A stretch of 6,839 nucleotides of DNA from Nanobdellota archaeon (GCA_018894775.1 JAHIPG010000256.1:1-6839); one strand, 5' to 3'. Shown: positions 1 to 5,412, counted from the stretch's first letter. A program made the numbers and translations. The notes: generated by a model from the sequence alone, not told the origin.

Positions 1-352
1 AGTCTATTCCATGTTGTTCAGTATCGAGAATGTCTTTGTTTAGATAGGATGGATTTCTTATTCTTGCTATTGTTTTTTGCACGCCTTGTTTTTTTGCTAT
101 CATGCAGGCAACAACATTTTCTTCATCTGATTCTGATACTGATATGAATATGTCTGCTCCTTTGAGTTTTGCTTCATCAACTACATCTTCATCTCCAATG
201 TGTCTGTTGACGCATAGAACATCCATGGTTTTTTGTATATCTTCTATCTTTTTCTTATCCTGATCGATTATGATTATTGCATGTTTTTCTTGAGATAGTG
301 TTTGTGCAAGCCTTATTCCTACCTTTCCTATCCCATAGATTACTATTCTCAT
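1..352 (-). CDS. TrkA-N (RCK) domain potassium-uptake regulator, N-terminal part, cut by window edge
   Basis: The first 117 residues are visible; the gene continues past base 1. They form the Rossmann fold of TrkA/KtrA regulators, cytosolic subunits that bind NAD(H) or nucleotides and gate Trk/Ktr potassium channels. Seen directly: the glycine-rich loop G7-x-G9-x-x-G12 after the first strand, the acidic end of strand two (D30, after a run of four isoleucines), the S-x-S-D-E-E-N segment at about residues 71-79, and the IARIRNP segment at about 94-100 that is typical of the family. Odd point: the usual GD-G/A-T/S turn after strand three is replaced by R50-H-I-G53. The start is set by a TATA-like box 26-28 bases upstream, giving a probable leaderless message. 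Whether a TrkA-C domain follows cannot be seen. No channel gene lies in the window. Confidence 0.85.
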   Translation of the reverse strand, partial: MRIVIYGIGKVGIRLAQTLSQEKHAIIIIDQDKKKIEDIQKTMDVLCVNRHIGDEDVVDEAKLKGADIFISVSESDEENVVACMIAKKQGVQKTIARIRNPSYLNKDILDTEQHGID

Positions 353-375
353 TATGTTCTAAACAGATTTTAGTA

Positions 376-384
376 TTATTTAAA
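376..384 (-). promoter_or_regulatory. TATA box for the TrkA-N gene
   Basis: Read on the minus strand this is TTTAAATAA, centred near 380. An archaeal start site about 26-27 bases downstream falls at about 353, directly before the ATG at 352. The transcript would therefore be leaderless. No Shine-Dalgarno motif is present before this ATG, which agrees. Confidence 0.5.
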
Positions 385-413
385 TTTAATTATATTAGGA
401 AAAATATCGAAAA

Positions 414-421
414 TTTTAATA
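414..421 (+). promoter_or_regulatory. TATA box for the acyl-CoA dehydrogenase gene
   Basis: TTTTAATA preceded by the A-rich stretch CGAAAA (a plausible BRE). It predicts a start site near 444 and a leader of about 11 bases that contains the ribosome site at 445-451. It sits back to back with the minus-strand promoter at 376-384, so the two divergent genes have separate core promoters. Confidence 0.45.
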
Positions 422-444
422 ACCCTCTTTTATTCTCTTTTCTC

Positions 445-451
445 GGTGAGG
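445..451 (+). promoter_or_regulatory. Ribosome binding site fixing the start at 456
   Basis: GGTGAGG lies four bases before the ATG at 456. GGTGA is the core complement of the archaeal 16S rRNA 3' end. It supports 456 over any internal start. Confidence 0.7.
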
Positions 452-455
452 TAAA

Positions 456-1649
456 ATGAGTTTTTATAAAAAAGGCCAAAAGGCTATTATTGAGAGTTTA
501 TATGGTTCTGAGTATGACGACATTTTGAATGGATGTGAGAAGTTTGTAAGGAAAGAGATTGCTCCCAGTGCTGAGAAGATCGATAAGGAGAAGATTTCTC
601 CTGGCGAGAATCTGGAAAAGCTTGCTGAGCTTGGTATGATTGCTTCGCATTTTCCTGAGAAGTACGGTTCTTTAGAGCTGCCTTATCTGGTCCATACAGC
701 GATGCTTGAGATGGTCAGTGAGGCTTGTGCTAGCACAGGTGTCTCTATGTCTATACATAATACTGTATGTGAAGGATTACATCTTTACGGCACAGAGAAG
801 CAGAAGGATAAATATCTCACGAATCTTGTTACTAGTGGTGAGATTGGCTCTTTTTGTCTTACTGAGCCTGACAGTGGTACTAATATCCTGCATGATATGA
901 AGACTACTGCTAAGAAGGATGGCAAGCATTATGTTCTTAATGGTGCTAAGACCTTTATTACAAACGTTGGATTATCAACACTCTATGTTGTCTTTGCTAA
1001 GCTGGATGATGAAGCTTCAATATTTCTTGTGGAGAAGGGAAACAAAGGTATGGAGTTCGGCAAGCCTTTTGATAAGGATACTGTAAGGGGTTCTGTTACC
1101 TGTGAGATGTTCTTTGATGACTGTAAGATTCCTGAGGAGAACATGCTTGGTAAGAAGGGTCATGGCGCGAAAGGTGTTATGGAGATGCTCAATAAAGGCA
1201 GGGTTGGTATTGCAACTCTTGCTGTAGGTATTGCTCAGGCTTCTCTTGACAAATCTCTGCATTATGTGAAGAAGAGGGTTGTGAAGGGTAGGCCTCTTAG
1301 TAGTTTTCAGCTTATACAGGAGAAGATAGCTAATATGACCTGTAAGGTTGATACTGCAAGGTTGATTACTTATCAGGCTGCTATTGCTTCAGCGAAGAAT
1401 GACGATTATTTTGACCTTCTTGCTAATGAGTGTAAGTGGTACGCATCTGAGGCTGCTCTGGAATGCGGTCTAGAATCCAGAAGGATTCATGCTGCCTATG
1501 GATGTATGATGGAATCCAATGTTGAAAGACATCTGAGGGATGCTTGGGTTACTATAATAGGTGAAGGTACTCCTGAGATTCTTAAGCAGACGATTTCCAG
1601 GCTTAAGCTGAAAGAGCATGAGAAGGATCCGGGATTAGAGTTCTGGTAA
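456..1649 (+). CDS. Acyl-CoA dehydrogenase family flavoprotein
   Basis: A full-length member (397 residues; the family usually has about 380-400) that oxidises an acyl-CoA at the alpha-beta bond using FAD and passes electrons to a flavoprotein acceptor. Domains in order: N-terminal helices (about 1-128), the middle beta domain with the FAD-contact motif CLTEPDSGTN (134-143) and the N-G-A-K segment (162-165), then the C-terminal helical domain from about 235. The segment E370-G-T-P-E aligns with the YEGTSQI region of medium-chain enzymes, whose glutamate is the catalytic base. Oddity: the usual QI-x-GGYG motif reads R-I-H-A-A-Y-G (343-349), so the glycine pair is AA and the glutamine is R. No ETF, thiolase or CoA ligase gene is nearby, so the substrate cannot be assigned. 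A T-rich tract follows the stop. Confidence 0.93.
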   Translation: MSFYKKGQKAIIESLYGSEYDDILNGCEKFVRKEIAPSAEKIDKEKISPGENLEKLAELGMIASHFPEKYGSLELPYLVHTAMLEMVSEACASTGVSMSIHNTVCEGLHLYGTEKQKDKYLTNLVTSGEIGSFCLTEPDSGTNILHDMKTTAKKDGKHYVLNGAKTFITNVGLSTLYVVFAKLDDEASIFLVEKGNKGMEFGKPFDKDTVRGSVTCEMFFDDCKIPEENMLGKKGHGAKGVMEMLNKGRVGIATLAVGIAQASLDKSLHYVKKRVVKGRPLSSFQLIQEKIANMTCKVDTARLITYQAAIASAKNDDYFDLLANECKWYASEAALECGLESRRIHAAYGCMMESNVERHLRDAWVTIIGEGTPEILKQTISRLKLKEHEKDPGLEFW

Positions 1650-1651
1650 AA

Positions 1652-1667
1652 TTCTTTTTCTTTTTTT
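1652..1667 (+). terminator. T-tract terminator after the acyl-CoA dehydrogenase gene
   Basis: Runs of five and seven Ts separated by a C begin just after the TAA. Oligo-T tracts without a hairpin are the usual archaeal termination signal. A new promoter follows at once. Confidence 0.45.
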
Positions 1668-1672
1668 ATCAC

Positions 1673-1688
1673 AAAAACCTTTTTATAC
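1673..1688 (+). promoter_or_regulatory. BRE/TATA promoter of the cyclophilin gene
   Basis: AAAAACC (BRE-like) followed by TTTTTATAC, centred near 1684. The predicted start site is about 1710, directly at the ATG at 1711, so the message is probably leaderless. No Shine-Dalgarno motif precedes the ATG. Confidence 0.6.
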
Positions 1689-1710
1689 ACCTTTTTCTTT
1701 TCCCAACAAC

Positions 1711-2244
1711 ATGAAAACAAGATTAATTTTTGGAATTTTAATTATAATTCTTTTATTAGGAGGTTGTAAGGAAAAAATGTCAGAAGAAAAAACAGTTTTA
1801 CTAAAAACAACAATGGGAGATATAAAGATAAAATTATACAATGACATGCCAATAACAGCAGGTAATTTTGAGAAATTAGTAGGTGAAGGTTTCTATGATG
1901 GAGTTATCTTCCACAGGATCATTGATGGTTTCATGATTCAGGGAGGGGATCCTACCGGTACAGGAACAGGCGATCCAGGATATAAAATCAAGGATGAGTT
2001 CACTCATGCTGGTGGAAACAAGAACAACAGGGGAACTATCAGTATGGCTAATGCTGGTCCTAACACAGGTGGTTCACAGTTCTTCATCAACTTGATAAAC
2101 AATAATTTCTTGGATGGTAAGCACCCTACTTTTGGTGAAGTTATTCAAGGTATGGATGTAGTAGACAGTATTGCTAAAGAACCTAAAGACGGCAGAGATA
2201 AGCCTTTAGAGGATGTCAGGATAGAAAAGGCAGAAATAATTTAA
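1711..2244 (+). CDS. Cyclophilin-type peptidyl-prolyl isomerase, predicted lipoprotein
   Basis: Catalyses cis-trans isomerisation of X-Pro bonds, here probably outside the cytoplasmic membrane. Residues 1-18 are a short basic start and a hydrophobic stretch ending in L-G-G-C19, a good lipobox, so the protein is probably lipid-anchored. Residues 28-177 form one cyclophilin domain. Active-site residues aligned by eye with human CypA: R69, F74, M75, Q77, A113, N114, Q123, F125, F133, L134 and H138. The CypA tryptophan (W121) is F133 here, as in several bacterial cyclophilins, which predicts weak cyclosporin binding. The start at 1711 is favoured by the promoter spacing. An internal ATG at residue 23 would give a cytosolic form without the lipobox. 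The gene is a single-gene unit between two promoters. Confidence 0.92.
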   Translation: MKTRLIFGILIIILLLGGCKEKMSEEKTVLLKTTMGDIKIKLYNDMPITAGNFEKLVGEGFYDGVIFHRIIDGFMIQGGDPTGTGTGDPGYKIKDEFTHAGGNKNNRGTISMANAGPNTGGSQFFINLINNNFLDGKHPTFGEVIQGMDVVDSIAKEPKDGRDKPLEDVRIEKAEII

Positions 2245-2257
2245 TTTTTTTATTTTT
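2245..2257 (+). terminator. T-tract terminator after the cyclophilin gene
   Basis: A seven-T run, an A, then a five-T run immediately follow the TAA, with no hairpin. This fits archaeal intrinsic termination. Confidence 0.4.
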
Positions 2258-2265
2258 ACTTAATA

Positions 2266-2274
2266 TTTATATAA
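2266..2274 (+). promoter_or_regulatory. TATA box of the metallophosphoesterase operon
   Basis: TTTATATAA is close to the archaeal consensus. Centred near 2270, it predicts a start site at about 2296, one base before the ATG at 2297, again suggesting a leaderless transcript. Confidence 0.6.
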
Positions 2275-2296
2275 TCCTTCATCTTAATTAGAAACC

Positions 2297-3376
2297 ATGG
2301 ATAGAATACTTCAACTTAGCATTTTCATAAGTATTTTTTCATTAATTGTTTTAGGGCTTCATTATTATGTTTTGTTCAGGATTTTTGGTCTGCTCTCATT
2401 AAAGAAAAGTTATCTTTCCCATCTGATTGTTATTGGCCTGTCTTTTTCTTTTGTTGCGGCTAATTTTTTAGTAAGTAAACAATTCAATCTCTTCACAAGG
2501 GCTTTCTACGCAGTTTCTTCTTCATGGATGGGTATACTGTTCTTTCTGTTCTCAACTTTGATAATATATGAAGTATTGAAATTTTTCATAAAATTTGATC
2601 CTAAGCATGTTGGTATGACAATCCTAATAATAGTAGGTATAATCTCAATTTTCTCAATAATAAACGCACAGTTTGTAACCGTCAGAACTGTTAGTATCCC
2701 GGATTTCCCTGAAAAATTAAGGGCGGTGCAGATTACTGATATGCATATTGGTACTCTATACAATCATGGTTATATTAAGAATGTTGTTGATAATGTTAAT
2801 AAGCTGGATCCTGATGTTGTTTTTATTACTGGTGATTTAGTTTCTGGTGGTGCCAAACTTAGACCTGGTATGTTTGATGAATTGAAGAAGATAAAAGCGA
2901 AAACGTTCTTTGTCTATGGCAATCATGAGTTTTATGAGGATCTCAAGGAGTTTGATAAGGTATTCAGCACAACAGGAATAAAAATTTTACATGATGAGGT
3001 TGTAGAGTTCAATGGTGTCCAGATTTTGGGTACTGAGTTTTTTCAGGGAGGCGGTTTCCATGGCGAAAGTGGTGGAATACCTTTGAAGGAGTTGCTGGAA
3101 AAGGTAAAAGTTTCAGAAGAAAAGCCTTTGATAATACTTAAGCATATACCTGGTGGTTTAGAGGGCAGTAATGCTGATTTGATTCTTTCAGGTCATACTC
3201 ATGCTGGTCAGATTTTTCCTTTCACTGTTTTCACAAGGATGGCAACAAAGTATGTTAGCGGATTGTACAAGGATGGTAAGACTAATATTTATGTTTCTGC
3301 TGGAACTGGTACCTGGGGTCCGCCTATGCGTTTTGGTTCCAGAAATGAGATAACATTGTTTGAATTAGGAAGTTAA
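2297..3376 (+). CDS. Membrane-anchored metallophosphoesterase (YaeI/YkuE-like)
   Basis: A 359-residue protein with an N-terminal membrane part of about four segments (roughly 5-30, 40-60, 76-99 and 106-124) and a C-terminal calcineurin-like phosphoesterase domain from about 140. The metal-binding set is complete: D148-x-H150 (ITDMHIG), D180 (TGDL), N209-H210-E (YGNHE), H283 (LKHIP) and H300-T-H302 in GHTHAGQ. The GHTHAGQ ending and the layout match the YaeI/YkuE-like group, some members of which act on lipid phosphoesters; the substrate here is inferred only as membrane-associated. With four segments the catalytic domain's side of the membrane depends on the topology, which is not settled here. 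It is followed after 13 bases by the surface-protein gene, so the two are probably one transcript. Confidence 0.92.
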   Translation: MDRILQLSIFISIFSLIVLGLHYYVLFRIFGLLSLKKSYLSHLIVIGLSFSFVAANFLVSKQFNLFTRAFYAVSSSWMGILFFLFSTLIIYEVLKFFIKFDPKHVGMTILIIVGIISIFSIINAQFVTVRTVSIPDFPEKLRAVQITDMHIGTLYNHGYIKNVVDNVNKLDPDVVFITGDLVSGGAKLRPGMFDELKKIKAKTFFVYGNHEFYEDLKEFDKVFSTTGIKILHDEVVEFNGVQILGTEFFQGGGFHGESGGIPLKELLEKVKVSEEKPLIILKHIPGGLEGSNADLILSGHTHAGQIFPFTVFTRMATKYVSGLYKDGKTNIYVSAGTGTWGPPMRFGSRNEITLFELGS

Positions 3377-3382
3377 GGAGGT
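3375..3382 (+). promoter_or_regulatory. Strong ribosome binding site for the surface-protein gene
   Basis: AAGGAGGT starts within the TAA of the upstream gene and ends seven bases before the ATG at 3390. It is the strongest site in the window and supports operon translation of the downstream gene. Confidence 0.8.
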
Positions 3383-3389
3383 TTTTGAT

Positions 3390-4076
3390 ATGAAAAAATT
3401 AGTTTTGTTATTAATTGTAATCTTATGTGCCGGCTTGGTTCAGGCTGAGGAATCATTGTATGATTTTTTAGATGATATAAATGGTGATTATATGATGGTT
3501 GTTGGTGATGAGGCATCTGCATACGATACTCTTGCAGCAACCAATTTCGCTGTTGGTATGAAGAATAACAAGGGTATTACTTTAACTGCCAGGCTTGCTA
3601 GTGAGATACTTGTTAAAGATAAGCTCATTCTTATCGGTAATCCTTGTAAGAATGAATTGGTAGAATTGACTTGTAAGGATTGGCCTTATGAGGAAGGAGA
3701 AACATTAGTTATGGTATCTGGCTCAAATCTTATACTTGCTGGGACAACTCCTGCTGATACCAGGGCGGCTAGTCAACTGCTAGTTGATTATAAGTCTCTT
3801 TCTGAGTTTAAGGGAAAGTCTGCTGTTCTTATTGTGGATGGTGCATGGATTAAAGTTCCTGATAGTCTTCCTGGTCCTAAAGATATAGAAGTTGAAGAGT
3901 TTGAGGAAGAGTCTGCAACAGAGGATACAAGTGAGGAAACCCAGACTGAAGAAACAGGCATAACTGAAGAAGCTGACAGGGAGCTTGATGAGGCAGAAGA
4001 GCCTGAGATAACTATTGAAGAGAAAAAATCCTTTATCAAGAGGTTCTTCAAATGGTTATCCTCTTTGTTCAGTTGA
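3390..4076 (+). CDS. Secreted S-layer-like surface protein with acidic linker and amphipathic tail
   Basis: A 228-residue protein. Residues 1-19 are a signal peptide (KK, hydrophobic core, V-Q-A before E20). Residues about 31-135 resemble the repeated domain of archaeal S-layer and related surface proteins: an LILIGNPCKN strand-loop (79-88), a pair of cysteines (C86, C95) that could bond, and the LILAGTTPADTRAASQLL segment (114-131), much like the VAGY-x-x-x-DTR-x-AS motif of that family. Residues about 165-211 are about half Glu/Asp and look unstructured. The end, 212-228, is basic and aromatic (FIKRFFKWLSSLF), predicted as an amphipathic helix. The protein is too short to be a lattice-forming S-layer protein; it may be an accessory envelope protein. 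It is the second gene of the metallophosphoesterase unit. The family call is by motif resemblance only. Confidence 0.75.
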   Translation: MKKLVLLLIVILCAGLVQAEESLYDFLDDINGDYMMVVGDEASAYDTLAATNFAVGMKNNKGITLTARLASEILVKDKLILIGNPCKNELVELTCKDWPYEEGETLVMVSGSNLILAGTTPADTRAASQLLVDYKSLSEFKGKSAVLIVDGAWIKVPDSLPGPKDIEVEEFEEESATEDTSEETQTEETGITEEADRELDEAEEPEITIEEKKSFIKRFFKWLSSLFS

Positions 4077-4284
4077 TGTAACTCGGTTTTTTATCTTCAA
4101 AGATGAATAGTTTTTCTATTGTGGTTTCTAATGCTTTAGCTACATCATGGGCTAATTGAAGGGAAGGATTATACTTCCCTTGCTCAAGGAAAACGATTGT
4201 TTCCCTTCTTACCCCTACTTTCATGGCAAGATTCTCCTGTGTCATGTGGTGTCTTGCCCTGAATTCTTTTATTCTTGTCTTCAT
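4069..4284 (-). CDS. Small XRE/Cro-family transcriptional regulator
   Basis: A 71-residue protein that is essentially one helix-turn-helix domain (about residues 4-58). The motif is clear: MTQENLAMKVGV (14-25) as helix two and turn, then RRETIVFLEQGKYNPS (26-41) as recognition helix and following loop, ending in the LFIFED segment. It is a DNA-binding regulator, probably of its own operon. The start at 4284 is chosen because the frame upstream lies inside the preceding gene, and AAAGGA (minus strand, 4293-4298) is eight bases upstream. One base separates it from the stop of the DUF2178 gene, so translation is probably coupled. Its 3' end overlaps the convergent surface-protein gene by 8 bases. 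Confidence 0.9.
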   Translation of the reverse strand: MKTRIKEFRARHHMTQENLAMKVGVRRETIVFLEQGKYNPSLQLAHDVAKALETTIEKLFIFEDKKPSYIN

Positions 4285-4285
4285 T

Positions 4286-4711
4286 TCAAAGTTCCTTTCT
4301 GTTATAATATGCCCAAAAGATAGCAAACAAAAGAGCCATACCACCTACTGAAACACTTGTTGCCTGGCTGACATCTCTGAAGTTTATTATGTCATCAGAT
4401 AAAAATCCAATTGCTAACAATAGATAAAGCGAGACATAAAATGCTTTAGAGCTTGCTTTTTCCAACACCCTTTTGCTCCTTTCATCCTGTAAAGGAAATC
4501 CTTTTTTCAGATCTCTATTTCCTCTTCTAAAAACAACTATAGCAAATATAACTATTATAGCTGCAATAATAATTCCTAAAATTCCTCCTGCTATATTTCC
4601 ATTCGTAAAAGATTTTAATGAGAACAAAATTCCGGTTGCGATTACAAATAAGCTTACTATGATTATTGCTATCATCCTGATTTTGTCTACTTTTTTGTTT
4701 GGTTTTTTCAT
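4286..4711 (-). CDS. DUF2178-type four-helix membrane protein
   Basis: A 141-residue membrane protein with hydrophobic segments at about 12-31, 40-61, 90-104 and 118-136. Between the second and third lies a charged loop with the D-E-R-S-K-R-V-x-E-K-A-S pattern (77-87), which is characteristic of DUF2178 proteins of archaea and bacteria. The family's role is not established. In many archaea it sits beside a small XRE regulator, as here, which suggests the pair senses or responds to a membrane condition; that is inference. GGAGGG (minus strand, 4718-4723) lies six bases before the ATG. The promoter and a palindromic candidate operator lie just upstream (4756-4804). The family assignment is from memory of the motif. 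Confidence 0.8.
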   Translation of the reverse strand: MKKPNKKVDKIRMIAIIIVSLFVIATGILFSLKSFTNGNIAGGILGIIIAAIIVIFAIVVFRRGNRDLKKGFPLQDERSKRVLEKASSKAFYVSLYLLLAIGFLSDDIINFRDVSQATSVSVGGMALLFAIFWAYYNRKEL

Positions 4712-4717
4712 TTCTAT

Positions 4718-4723
4718 CCCTCC
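4718..4723 (-). promoter_or_regulatory. Ribosome binding site for the DUF2178 gene
   Basis: GGAGGG on the minus strand, six bases before the ATG at 4711. This gene has a leader of about 55 bases, unlike the probable leaderless genes nearby. Confidence 0.7.
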
Positions 4724-4755
4724 ATGTTCGTTATCTCAAACATTTTGTTATAATT

Positions 4756-4769
4756 ACATAACATTATGT
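4756..4769 (-). promoter_or_regulatory. Inverted repeat over the predicted start site of the XRE/DUF2178 operon (candidate operator)
   Basis: ACATAA and TTATGT are a perfect inverted pair separated by two bases. The predicted transcription start, about 27 bases below the TATA box centred near 4795, is about 4768, inside this repeat. A bound dimer would block initiation. A second inverted pair, GTTAT (4747-4751) and ATAAC (4758-4762), overlaps it, and a third weaker GTTA/TAAC pair spans 4768-4783. The natural candidate binder is the XRE protein encoded in the same operon; that is inferred. Confidence 0.5.
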
Positions 4770-4790
4770 TAGAAATATATAACTTAATTA

Positions 4791-4804
4791 TATATAAACC
4801 TTTT
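4791..4804 (-). promoter_or_regulatory. BRE/TATA promoter of the DUF2178-XRE operon
   Basis: On the minus strand AAAAGG (BRE-like) is followed by TTTATATA, close to the archaeal consensus. It lies just after the toxin gene's stop, so the operon has its own promoter rather than depending on the toxin-antitoxin unit. Confidence 0.65.
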
Positions 4805-4824
4805 GTTTTCTCAATTATAGAAGA

Positions 4825-5076
4825 TTAACCCTTGTAGATGTTCTTCCTGTGCCCTACTTTCAGAATTAAGATTGTTAATATCCTCTTATTGACGTCTATT
4901 ATGAGCCTGTATTCCCCCACCCTGAGCTTATAGCCAGGATCACCAACAAGTTTTGTGAGGTAAGATTCAGGCCTTATCCTAACCCTTTCCAATGTAGATA
5001 TTATTCTCTTCTGCAAGTTTTTATCCAGTTTCTTTAGGTGTTTTCTGGCCTTATTTGAGAATATAATTTCGTACAT
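4825..5076 (-). CDS. relE: RelE/ParE-superfamily toxin (archaeal RelE-like)
   Basis: An 83-residue protein of typical toxin length. RelE proteins cleave mRNA on the ribosome. Visible features: an MYEI(I)F first strand, the helical hairpin with R11-K-H-L-K-K-L (11-17), the strand L-R-V-G-E-Y-R-L (51-58), and the C-terminal G75-H-R-K-N-I-Y81 characteristic of archaeal RelE. The basic and aromatic residues in the places expected for catalysis are R52, R57, R77 and Y81. The start codon immediately follows the antitoxin stop (TAA then ATG, no gap), so expression is coupled to the antitoxin. No inactivating change is visible. Whether it cleaves RNA or, like ParE, acts on gyrase cannot be told from sequence, though the GHRK-x-x-Y end favours RelE. 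Confidence 0.88.
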   Translation of the reverse strand: MYEIIFSNKARKHLKKLDKNLQKRIISTLERVRIRPESYLTKLVGDPGYKLRVGEYRLIIDVNKRILTILILKVGHRKNIYKG

Positions 5077-5295
5077 TTATATCCCTAGCTCTTTCTTTAT
5101 CTGTGACAGCGTATAGAATTTGCCTGATTTTATTTCAGCACGAGCCTGTTCAAGTTCTTTTTTGGTCTCTTTGTTAAGTTCTTTTGTATCCTCTATAAGA
5201 TCCCATATCACTTCTTCATAGGTCTCTCTATCAAAAAGTTTCCTTTCAGTTAATTCTGATTGTAAGTTTTGTGTTATTTGGATTGTAGTCACCAT
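5077..5295 (-). CDS. Antitoxin of the RelE-type pair (small archaeal type)
   Basis: A 72-residue, charged protein directly upstream of the toxin, as expected for type II antitoxins. The start, M-V-T-T-I-Q-I-T, and the R23-E-T-Y-E-E-V-I-x-x-L-I segment resemble the ribbon-helix-helix-like N termini of small archaeal antitoxins (DUF7557-like); that is recall, not a search. The C-terminal half, with E-x-x-x-x-A-x-A-E-I-K-S-G (about 45-57), would wrap the toxin. The family call is moderate; the role follows from position. The TATA box at 5318-5326 puts the start site at about 5296, so the message is probably leaderless, and a palindrome lies between the two. An alternative GTG one codon in is possible. 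Confidence 0.8.
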   Translation of the reverse strand: MVTTIQITQNLQSELTERKLFDRETYEEVIWDLIEDTKELNKETKKELEQARAEIKSGKFYTLSQIKKELGI

Positions 5296-5299
5296 AGTG

Positions 5300-5319
5300 A
5301 ACTATAGTATACTATAGTT
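5300..5319 (-). promoter_or_regulatory. Perfect 20-base palindrome between TATA box and start of the toxin-antitoxin operon (operator)
   Basis: AACTATAGTATACTATAGTT is its own reverse complement. It sits between the TATA box and the antitoxin ATG at 5295, overlapping the edge of the box. A partial half site (CATAGTG) follows at 5293-5299. This is the position expected for conditional self-repression by an antitoxin or toxin-antitoxin complex. Confidence 0.75.
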
Positions 5320-5326
5320 TTTAAAG
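5318..5326 (-). promoter_or_regulatory. TATA box of the toxin-antitoxin operon
   Basis: On the minus strand this reads CTTTAAAAA, preceded by GAAAC. Centred near 5322, it predicts a start site at about 5296, at the antitoxin ATG. Confidence 0.55.
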
Positions 5327-5369
5327 GTTTCTGTTCTTATATAAGAATCTGCCCGTCTTTAAATTTATT

Positions 5370-5386
5370 TTCCAAAAAAATTGGAA
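5370..5386. repeat. Inverted repeat TTCCAA/TTGGAA in the divergent spacer
   Basis: TTCCAA (5370-5375) and TTGGAA (5381-5386) are a perfect inverted pair around five As. With the second pair at 5395-5412 and further GGAA copies it makes a GGAA/TTCC-rich stretch upstream of the TIKI/TraB-like gene. Whether it is an operator or a chance feature is not clear. Confidence 0.4.
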
Positions 5387-5394
5387 GGATTTCC

Positions 5395-5412
5395 GGTTCC
5401 TCAAGGAAAACC
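5395..5412 (+). repeat. Short hairpin-forming sequence GGTTCC/GGAAAACC
   Basis: GGTT pairs with AACC, and CC with GG, leaving a two-A bulge and a TCAA loop. It ends just where the TATA-like box at 5413 starts. It may be an activator or repressor site, or, if an upstream start near 5388 is used, a leader hairpin. Confidence 0.3.

Noticed and set aside
277..459. Open frame on the plus strand across the divergent promoter region
   Set aside because: It runs antisense to the TrkA-N gene, then through TATA boxes and the ribosome site, and its composition is that of AT-rich spacer.
1496..1720. Minus-strand open frame over the end of the acyl-CoA dehydrogenase gene
   Set aside because: Its lysine/phenylalanine-rich start is just the T-tract and promoter read backwards; the rest is antisense to a conserved gene.
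3390..3430. Lipobox in the surface protein around C13
   Set aside because: The residue before the cysteine is leucine, not G/A/S, and a signal peptidase I site (V-Q-A) follows at residue 19.
3788..4051. Serine-rich minus-strand open frame
   Set aside because: It is the reverse complement of the acidic Glu/Asp-coding linker of the surface protein; GAA/GAT-type codons give serine runs on the other strand.
4285..4344. Longer XRE protein starting at 4344
   Set aside because: The extra 20 residues lie inside the DUF2178 gene and do not look like a helix-turn-helix N terminus; the ATG at 4284 has a ribosome site and the family length.
4473..4772. Hydrophobic plus-strand open frame
   Set aside because: It is antisense to the DUF2178 membrane protein and its promoter; hydrophobicity mirrors the membrane gene's codons.
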